From a virus: a stretch of DNA of 29,266 nt. Below are positions 23,569 to 29,266 of the stretch, piece after piece (within the stretch, counting starts at the first letter, position 1; each line of letters starts with the position of its first letter). Below the pieces are notes generated by a model that worked only from the letters and a program-made list of their open reading frames with translations, did no database searches and had not been told where the DNA came from. Where the stretch lies: IMG/VR virus record IMGVR_UViG_3300009001_001862, positions 1-29,266 of that record; one strand, given 5' to 3'. The position numbers and the translations under genes were made by a program.

Positions 23569-24803
23569 AAATCCATTAGGGTTTTTCTAAGGCTTTTCGC
23601 CCTTTGGACATTTTCAGGGAAGTTCCGAAGGCCGAGCATTTCAACAACAGGCATGTTGGTTGATTTTGGTTTCCGAACCCACGTGTGCAAATCAAAATCA
23701 TTGTCCAATAAATCGGAAACCAAATCCTCATTTGGAACTCCATGTTTTGCCCCAATCAAATAATTTGAATAAACAACAGGTCCGTCATGCTTTGCACCGA
23801 TTTTCACGGTGTCCCTTTGCAGTTGGTCATAGCCGCCCCCTGACAACTGTTCGTCGGAACCGCCATATTGGTGAACACGATCCACGTATTGCGGGTCAAG
23901 GTAAAGGAACTCATCGCCTTGGAGAAGTTTTGAGGTATCTCGCAAATCGCCCGTGTGAACTTCCACTTCTCGGAGTCTTTCTGGGTATGCGCTCATGTCA
24001 ATTCCTCCAACGTCATACGGCATAACTCTTGATGGTTGTTTTCGCCAACCGCTATTCAATATCGGCCCTTCGGTATATCCCGAACCAGAATACCATTCGG
24101 GATAATCTGCACGTTTCGTTTTGCTTGGATATTTCAGGTTTCCAAATGCTTGATGGTTTGAACCAATGTAAAGTTGAGCAAGTTCGGACAATTCATCACT
24201 TGACAACGACTCATTTTTCACATCTCTTCGATAGCGCAAATCATTCATACGTTCAATCATTTCATTCATTCGTTCTCTTGTTCTTGGGATTTCAACAACA
24301 CCCAATCCGTCTTTCAAATGCTGAAAAGCATTGGTGTTGTCTGGATTTATGTCTGCATAAAATCCTGTGCCTCTATTCAGTCCGAGGATAGTTGAAGCAC
24401 TTCCACCATACAATTCAGCAGGTCGGGCTTCAGGGAAAAAATCAGCAAGCCCTCTCATGTAAGGCTGAATCTGTGTTTTTCCTCCAACCCAAGGGAACAT
24501 TGATGGAAGCATTTGCGAACTTGAATTGAAACCAGGGTTCTGTGTGATAAAATCGCTCAATCCCCGATCTCTCATGCCTTTCCAAGACTTATTTTGATAA
24601 CTCCCGCTTTTGTAAGGGAACGGGAAGGGGGACAATTTCTTTGATTCAGCCCGTTCCTTCTTCGTTTGTCCCTTCCCGTAATTTTTGAGTTGCGGGAAAA
24701 GGGTTTCCAACAAGTTATCCATGTCATGGTAGGGGATGCCCTCATGAAAAATATCGGCCTTCATCAAATCCCATGCAGCATCAAAGATCATATCAAGCCT
24801 CAC
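23565..24803 (-). CDS. Dam-like (D12-class) DNA adenine methyltransferase with N-terminal extension, 412 aa
   Basis: ATG at 24803 overlaps the upstream peptidase gene by 4 bp. Motif I is FPWVGGKTQ (103-111) with ELYGGSASTILGL (about 129-141), FYADINPDNTNAF (about 147-159) is the next AdoMet-binding part, and the catalytic motif reads DPQY (303-306) instead of DPPY. Around it are YLDPQYVDRVHQYGG and VVYSNYLIGAKHG. The first 100 residues are an extension: IFDAAWDLMKADIF (6-19) shares the F..AW..MK.D motif with two neighbours, then a basic stretch. It stands apart from the other methyltransferases, in the late operon. It may be packaged or simply late expressed. The Pro-to-Gln change could weaken activity. 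Confidence 0.8.
   Translation of the reverse strand: MRLDMIFDAAWDLMKADIFHEGIPYHDMDNLLETLFPQLKNYGKGQTKKERAESKKLSPFPFPYKSGSYQNKSWKGMRDRGLSDFITQNPGFNSSSQMLPSMFPWVGGKTQIQPYMRGLADFFPEARPAELYGGSASTILGLNRGTGFYADINPDNTNAFQHLKDGLGVVEIPRTRERMNEMIERMNDLRYRRDVKNESLSSDELSELAQLYIGSNHQAFGNLKYPSKTKRADYPEWYSGSGYTEGPILNSGWRKQPSRVMPYDVGGIDMSAYPERLREVEVHTGDLRDTSKLLQGDEFLYLDPQYVDRVHQYGGSDEQLSGGGYDQLQRDTVKIGAKHDGPVVYSNYLIGAKHGVPNEDLVSDLLDNDFDLHTWVRKPKSTNMPVVEMLGLRNFPENVQRAKSLRKTLMDF
23582..23586 (+). terminator. Possible T-run terminator for the + strand operon
   Basis: TTTTT lies 14 bp after the + strand stop and inside the 3' end of the - strand gene, within TTAGGGTTTTTCTAA. Archaeal termination uses short T-runs on the coding strand. 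The short run makes this weak. Confidence 0.25.
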
Positions 24804-25846
24804 CTCTTAGTGCTTGCTCTTTTGCCACCTGCGCCTAATTGACGACGCATGGCGGGGCGAATCGTCCCCCTGCTCTTATTGCGAGCATAACGCCTCTTTG
24901 TGCGTTCTCGCTTGACTTTACGTGAGATGTCCCAGACTCGGTGTTCAGCCTGTCGGTATGGTCTGTTGCTGATGTTGGATTGGGTGTAGCCGTGAAAGCG
25001 ACCTTTGCTGATTGAATCCCATGCGACTTTGAATGGTTCGGTTGATGCTACGATTAAATCATCTGTGATGTCATATTCGTAATTTGGGTCGTCTTGCGGC
25101 AAAATGAAGTCGTTGGAACCTTGATCGTAAAAACGATCTTGGGCGAGTTGTCGTGCCTTTGGAATGATAGACTGTTGTTCATATCCTCTCCTACCATGTA
25201 TTGCTTCTCTTGTGGCTTGTTCAAGAACATGGGCTGGCATCTCGGTTTGAAACTTTGAACCACGTCCCTGTTGAGAGTCAAGAACATGACCAATTTCATG
25301 AGCCATGACAGGTGCAAGACGATTTGTAAAACGAGCAACCGTTTTTTCGCCAAAATCTTTGTCGGGCATAGCCAACATTCCTTGTTTATCAGTCCGAAAC
25401 ATGGCTGAATCACCGTGAAACTTAAGTCCGTATGGAGTCAAAGCCACCATTTGGCGTGTGTTTCCTTGTTCATCAGGTGCGGTATAACCCGACCATGCGG
25501 GGGTCATTGATGAGCCAGTTGGTAAATCTCGAATGTCATACATGATTTTGCGCTCGGATTTGACCATCGTTGGCTTCCCACCAACGCCCTGTGGCTTTGA
25601 CCGCTTCCTGCGAGTCATTGCCTTCTTCTCATTCGAACTGATGCCACGTGTGGTTGTAGGGGTCTTGCTGCTGACCTTCTTTGATGGTCGGCACTTGGGG
25701 TAGCCCCTGCTATCCGTCTTGGCCTCATCACGCCCACAGGGGGGGTGAGATCCGTCTTTGTCCTTACGTGAAACGTCCACCCACTTCTCCTTGAACCATC
25801 GCCTCAAGTCCTTTGAGATGAGGTCGGAAATGGGGGTGTCAATCAT
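24800..25846 (-). CDS. Zincin-type metallopeptidase fused to an N-terminal RWFKEKW/CGR module, 348 aa
   Basis: ATG at 25846. Residues about 11-52 hold DLRRWFKEKWVDVSRKDK, then HPPCGRDEAKTDSRGYPKC. I have seen this short Cys-containing block in other marine tailed-virus proteins, but its function is not known to me. A basic linker follows (TRRKRSKPQGVGGKP). The C-terminal domain has MAHEIGHVLDSQQG with the HExxH zinc site at 183-187 and the Gly/Asp type seen in metzincin-like and phage peptidases. A second basic tail ends the protein. Possible roles are capsid or tail maturation, or cell wall/S-layer cleavage. It overlaps both neighbours by 4 bp. Confidence 0.7.
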   Translation of the reverse strand: MIDTPISDLISKDLRRWFKEKWVDVSRKDKDGSHPPCGRDEAKTDSRGYPKCRPSKKVSSKTPTTTRGISSNEKKAMTRRKRSKPQGVGGKPTMVKSERKIMYDIRDLPTGSSMTPAWSGYTAPDEQGNTRQMVALTPYGLKFHGDSAMFRTDKQGMLAMPDKDFGEKTVARFTNRLAPVMAHEIGHVLDSQQGRGSKFQTEMPAHVLEQATREAIHGRRGYEQQSIIPKARQLAQDRFYDQGSNDFILPQDDPNYEYDITDDLIVASTEPFKVAWDSISKGRFHGYTQSNISNRPYRQAEHRVWDISRKVKRERTKRRYARNKSRGTIRPAMRRQLGAGGKRASTKR

Positions 25847-26049
25847 TTCTTTTTCCCCTTTTTCTTCCAGCCGCCGCCTTTGGATTTATACCACTTAGCA
25901 GCCCAACCGTTGGCGTAGGCTGATGGATAAACCTTGAACTTGGAACGTGCCTTTGATTTGGCTTGCGACCAAAGACCAGGATTAGTTGGGGCGTTGTCGC
26001 CCTTCTCGTCGCTTTTCATCAGTTCCCATGCAATCTCAAAATTGCTCAT
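25843..26049 (-). CDS. Small basic virion-associated-type protein, 68 aa
   Basis: ATG at 26049. NFEIAWELMKSDEKGD (3-18) carries the F..AW..MK.D motif. NPGLWSQAKSKARSKFKVYP (about 23-42) and SAYANGWAAKWYKSKGGGWK (about 43-62) follow, and the chain ends KKKGKKK. The middle block recurs in marine tailed viruses, often fused to other domains. High Lys content suggests DNA or capsid contact. It overlaps both neighbours by 4 bp. Confidence 0.7.
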   Translation of the reverse strand: MSNFEIAWELMKSDEKGDNAPTNPGLWSQAKSKARSKFKVYPSAYANGWAAKWYKSKGGGWKKKGKKK

Positions 26050-26450
26050 TGGTAGCCCTCCATTCCTGGTTCCATGTCGCTATGCGGCCATGTTTCGATT
26101 TTGAAATAATCGTAGGGTGGACGTTGTGATTCTTCCATGTCCACATTTCTCAAATGTCGCCATTGCATCTCCTTTCGCCAGCAATCGTAGCAAAGCAAGA
26201 CATCGCCTTGCCCTGTCTTGAGTCGCCCAACCAAAGCGGTTTCCATGCAACCATCGCAGATGCCAACATCGGCTTCATCGGCTTTCATAATCGTCCATGC
26301 GCCATTGAATGCTTTCTTCAAATCCAATGCTTTGTAGCATGGGCATTTAGGCTCACTTTTTGAGCAATTCATCACGCCCTTCTTCATGCAAGCGCATGGA
26401 TTCTGTTCAGTCGCACCGCAGCAACATTTCTTCTTTTTCATTTCGGACAT
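26046..26450 (-). CDS. Cys-rich protein with zinc ribbon and AW-motif, 134 aa
   Basis: ATG at 26450 overlaps the stop of the preceding tail-type gene (TAATG). The first 40 residues are packed with cysteines: KKKKCCCGATEQNPCACMKK and CSKSEPKCPCY, which could bind several metal ions. AFNGAWTIMKADEADVG (about 47-63) is the AW motif. ICDGCMETAL and LLCYDCWRKEM (about 64-90) give a zinc ribbon. A Cys-rich head joined to a ribbon is unusual. Function unknown. Confidence 0.7.
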   Translation of the reverse strand: MSEMKKKKCCCGATEQNPCACMKKGVMNCSKSEPKCPCYKALDLKKAFNGAWTIMKADEADVGICDGCMETALVGRLKTGQGDVLLCYDCWRKEMQWRHLRNVDMEESQRPPYDYFKIETWPHSDMEPGMEGYQ

Positions 26451-26791
26451 TATCGAACCTCCATTAAAATATCCACACGAACTTCATTCGTGCCGTTCTT
26501 CGTAATCGGCATGAAAGTTGCCCTGAAACTTGGCGAATCAAGAGGGTTCGTGCCGTGAAGCACAACCTCGGTGATGTCCTGTTCGCTGGATAATTGGGTG
26601 TCAAACAATGCGCTCACCGAGATTGTCCGATCATCAATGCGCTGAATGGTCGTATCACGGCTCATTTTGGTGTTCCCTGCGCCTCCATCACGGCTTGAGG
26701 CATCGGAAGCCCCAGAACCAAGCGAACACTTCTTGATGAGCGTTTGGAGGTGGTCGGTCAAAGCGGCTTTGAGGGGGTCGAGAACAGGCAT
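26450..26791 (-). CDS. Small tail-type structural protein candidate, 113 aa
   Basis: ATG at 26791 is next to the stop of the hub-like gene. LKAALTDHLQTLIKKCSLGS is an N-terminal helix, followed by a Gly/Ser-rich linker. The C-terminal half ITEVVLHGTNPLDSP...FRATFMPITKNGTNEVRVDIL matches the pattern of tail-fibre attachment/collar domains, 'iteVgLfd......aR.tf.pi.k...d.l.v.w.i'. Position after the hub-like gene supports a baseplate or fibre-linked role. Confidence 0.5.
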   Translation of the reverse strand: MPVLDPLKAALTDHLQTLIKKCSLGSGASDASSRDGGAGNTKMSRDTTIQRIDDRTISVSALFDTQLSSEQDITEVVLHGTNPLDSPSFRATFMPITKNGTNEVRVDILMEVR

Positions 26792-26792
26792 A

Positions 26793-29266
26793 TCATTTCA
26801 CCACGTAATTTCGGCTCTTGCTCATGCCGATGGGGAAGCCCCTTTTATTCCCATCCCGAACACCTATCTTTCCAAGCCCGTTTTTGTGCCTTGCACCGAT
26901 AATGAAGCCTGTTTCATTGACGTTGCGAACACGGACTCGATGGACGGTGATGATAGCAACTGAGGCTGACATGGCGAGGTTTTCCTTGATGTCCTTATCG
27001 CCTGAACTTGCGCTCAAACCGCTTACATCAACGGTGTTGGTTTTGAGGTCGGCCAAAATGCCTTCAATGCCCTTCTCGTATTGAGCGATGGTGAGATCGG
27101 TCTTGAGGGATTGATAATGATGCTTGGCCTCAAACACAACGAACTTACCGACAACGCCTTGAGTCGGCAAATTGACGTCTATGATGTCGCCAGCCTCAAC
27201 AGAAGTGGCGTTCATCAATCCCTGCATCACAATCATTGGTGCGCCGTTCTCAGCCCTTGCGAGCAGGGTCTTAGCCAACTTACGTGCGGCAGATACGCTC
27301 TTTACGCCAGGGATTTGTTGGCGCAGCGTCTTGATAACTTCCTCTTCACCACCTGCCGACGCTTGACGGATTTTCTCGCTATCACGAACACGAATGAACA
27401 CAATTTCGTTGCCAGCGATCACATCGCCAACAATCACGATTTCGTTTGGTGAATCAAACAACTTGCTCACATGAACGGCTTCGACGCCATTCTCAATGCC
27501 GAGTCGGATTCCCTTTTCCTTGAACACCTTGTTTGAGAACACAATTGTTCCGTTGCGCTCGTTAAGGATTTGCCGCCCGTCCAGTTGTGAAATGTTGCGA
27601 ATGACCTCCATCGTGTTCAACCCTCTCGTATCACGGGACACGTATTGCGTGGAATGGTCGTTAATTTGACGTAGCATTGGGTGTGCATCCAAATACGTTT
27701 CAATGTCTTTGGAGTTGTTGTGCAAAGCGTCTGTTGGGGTGACGCTGATTCCAGCAATGTTGCCTCCTGCGTCGTTGAGAAGGTGCAAAGCAGCGTCGGA
27801 GGTCCGAAGCCCAATGTAGCCAGTCTGCCCCACCAGAACGTCGCCAACGGCCATCCCTGAGTCGGAAAGACTCTTGCCCGACATGTCCTTGAACACCATG
27901 ACGGTGTTTTTCTGCTCTTGAACCACTTCTGCGACCCTCCACTTGATGTTGTTTGAATCAATGAGATATGGTGGGGTGAAGTTGGTTGAAATAATTCGTC
28001 CATCGGCTCGGATTTCATCAAGGGCGTTCTTGTTTTGGATAACGCCCCTGCTGCTGCCGTTTTTGATGCTGAATGGGCTTTGCATAGCCATGATGAAATC
28101 GGACGGCTCGTAATGCAAAAGACCACGATAATTCAATGCGGTTTTGGCGACCACATCTGTTGTGGGATCGTAGTGATACCATGCTTGAGAAGCCATTCGC
28201 ATAGCGACAACTGCATTATCCACGAAGGTTGGCGCAATTGCTTGTTTCACCAATGGGCTTCGAGCATCAACAATTTTACCGCTTGCTGAGGAAACATCGG
28301 TAAAATACAAGGTAAGCCCTGTAAAGTCGGACACGGAAGTTCCTGTTGAATCAAGCAATGTTCCTGTGGTCGTTATGTCGTTATCATCAACTGAGGTGTA
28401 AGTGATTGATTGGGTGTGGTCAAGAGCAAACAATTTGCCCGTTGGGGGAAGAACCGTGGCGTCGTCCACAAGGAAAACCCCGCTTCCTTTGTTCGCCAGA
28501 ACATTGACACGTGGGAAATAACGCATGGCCTCGCTGGATTGGGTGATTTTGTGTTGCTTGGCCTGTCGTGCATGATCACCCATGACGCCCGTTGTTTGTG
28601 CATAACGTGTTTCGGACTGATAAATTGGTTCATCGCCACCTGTCGTTTGAGCCTGTGAATACCGAGCCTCAATTTTCGTGTTGAAGAGTCCTTGGTCGTC
28701 TATGCGGTGGGCGTCGGCCTTAGCGAATTGAAGCATGTTTGCCGTTGGAATCAAGTGCCAAGTTATGTCGTATTCGTTTGCATTGGGGAAATCCATTGTG
28801 AAGGCAGAACCAGCAGAAGTGATTGGCTCAACTTCGTTTTCTCCACGTGCATAGTTCATTTCAAAGACGCCGTATCGCTTATCACGGTCAAATGGTTGTG
28901 AGGCCAAATAGGACGTTGCGACTGAACAACGTGGACCCAAAACCCACCCGTCTTGGAGAAGATCGGAAGCGAAACCAAACAATTTCAATGGCCGAACAGG
29001 ACGGACGATGTAATCCACGTATTTTCGTCGGGGATGAGAGGTCGTGGCTCGATTGGTGTTTTCATCAATTTCCGTTTTGAGGGGTGAATCCTCGCTTTCA
29101 TCACGATTGAGATACGTTTTGCGTAGGATGAAAACACCGCCCCATGCTGGAAGGTCCGAAACACCTCGAACCGCCCAAGCATCCAAGGCATGTGTTTTGT
29201 AGTCGGTTCGGACGCTATCATTTGACAATGCCCCCACAATTGCGCCCTTTGAAGCGTTTGAGTCGG
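26793..29266 (-). CDS. Large tail protein, hub-like (5' end outside window), at least 823 aa
   Basis: The frame has no stop up to the window edge, so the GTG at 29237 is not necessarily the true start. The chain is long and strand-rich, with no Cys-pair motifs. Near the C-terminus, NATSVEAGDIIDVNLP, GKFVVFEAKHHYQ and LKTDLTIAQYEKGIEGILAD resemble the end of baseplate hub/late-control-D proteins, in which a small beta domain threads into the tail tube. An earlier part, LVGQTGYIGLRTSDAALHLL, is unassigned. The last 75 residues (IITVHRVRVRNVNETGFIIG onward) are a separate basic beta domain. It leads the late operon. Hub identity is inferred. Confidence 0.55.
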   Translation of the reverse strand, partial: DSNASKGAIVGALSNDSVRTDYKTHALDAWAVRGVSDLPAWGGVFILRKTYLNRDESEDSPLKTEIDENTNRATTSHPRRKYVDYIVRPVRPLKLFGFASDLLQDGWVLGPRCSVATSYLASQPFDRDKRYGVFEMNYARGENEVEPITSAGSAFTMDFPNANEYDITWHLIPTANMLQFAKADAHRIDDQGLFNTKIEARYSQAQTTGGDEPIYQSETRYAQTTGVMGDHARQAKQHKITQSSEAMRYFPRVNVLANKGSGVFLVDDATVLPPTGKLFALDHTQSITYTSVDDNDITTTGTLLDSTGTSVSDFTGLTLYFTDVSSASGKIVDARSPLVKQAIAPTFVDNAVVAMRMASQAWYHYDPTTDVVAKTALNYRGLLHYEPSDFIMAMQSPFSIKNGSSRGVIQNKNALDEIRADGRIISTNFTPPYLIDSNNIKWRVAEVVQEQKNTVMVFKDMSGKSLSDSGMAVGDVLVGQTGYIGLRTSDAALHLLNDAGGNIAGISVTPTDALHNNSKDIETYLDAHPMLRQINDHSTQYVSRDTRGLNTMEVIRNISQLDGRQILNERNGTIVFSNKVFKEKGIRLGIENGVEAVHVSKLFDSPNEIVIVGDVIAGNEIVFIRVRDSEKIRQASAGGEEEVIKTLRQQIPGVKSVSAARKLAKTLLARAENGAPMIVMQGLMNATSVEAGDIIDVNLPTQGVVGKFVVFEAKHHYQSLKTDLTIAQYEKGIEGILADLKTNTVDVSGLSASSGDKDIKENLAMSASVAIITVHRVRVRNVNETGFIIGARHKNGLGKIGVRDGNKRGFPIGMSKSRNYVVK

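Noticed and set aside
24029-24391. A 120-codon + strand open frame opposite the Dam-like gene
   Set aside because: The - strand gene here has clear methyltransferase motifs; the antisense product has no domain.
27081-27452. A 123-codon + strand open frame opposite the hub-like gene
   Set aside because: The long - strand frame is continuous over 2.4 kb and explains the absence of stops.
1-29266. tRNA or rRNA genes
   Set aside because: Genes are so tightly packed that gaps rarely exceed 60 bp; I saw no cloverleaf-like sequence or rRNA core in the gaps.

Overview
This window looks like an interior piece of a double-stranded DNA tailed virus (head-tail, Caudoviricetes-type) that infects an archaeon. 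The evidence for an archaeal host is the set of information-processing genes: a complete group II chaperonin (thermosome), a one-piece archaeo-eukaryotic primase with small-subunit and large-subunit parts, a TFB/cyclin-like protein, a PC4-like protein, an XPF/ERCC4-type nuclease, and a protein with the domain layout of archaeal ATP-dependent DNA ligase. The evidence for a tailed virus is the Sak4-type recombinase, several methyltransferases, long runs of tiny overlapping genes, and a block of tail/virion-type genes. The closest described group I can suggest is the marine Poseidoniales (Marine Group II) viruses known as magroviruses. That is an inference from gene content; no capsid, terminase, DNA polymerase or integrase lies in this window.

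Layout. From 1 to about 8,400 (+ strand) is an early-type accessory region: many 37-207 aa proteins, often with CxxC zinc-binding pairs and joined by 1-8 bp overlaps, plus the thermosome, a winged-helix-like protein and a 637 aa acidic modular protein. From 7,777 to 8,431 a PC4-like and a TFB-like gene overlap and may form a transcription-takeover pair. From 8,436 to 13,173 come a degenerate DNA ligase, an OB-fold-like putative ssDNA-binding protein and the Sak4-like ATPase. From 13,176 to 21,685 a modification and replication block holds a PAPS-reductase-like PP-loop protein, three DNA methyltransferases, a Cas4/RecB-like Fe-S nuclease, the primase, the XPF-like nuclease and an AAA+ helicase-like ATPase. 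From 21,687 to 23,568 are a zinc-finger protein, a basic virion-associated-type protein and a tail-fibre-like protein.

The - strand from 29,266 down to 23,565 is a convergent late-type operon: a large hub-like tail protein (5' end outside the window), a small tail-type protein, two small proteins, a zincin-type peptidase fused to an RWFKEKW/CGR module, and a Dam-like methyltransferase. The two convergent operons meet with overlapping stop codons.

How it may work together: the transcription proteins could redirect host RNA polymerase; the primase, helicase, ssDNA-binding protein, recombinase and nucleases would replicate and recombine the genome; the methyltransferases and PP-loop protein would modify it against host defence. 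The three + strand methyltransferases all end in a clamp-binding-like peptide, which suggests modification coupled to the replication fork. The thermosome would fold virion proteins. The most unusual items are the ligase without its catalytic lysine, the shared clamp-like tails, the single-cyclin TFB-like protein, and the repeated F..AW..MK.D motif in three late proteins.
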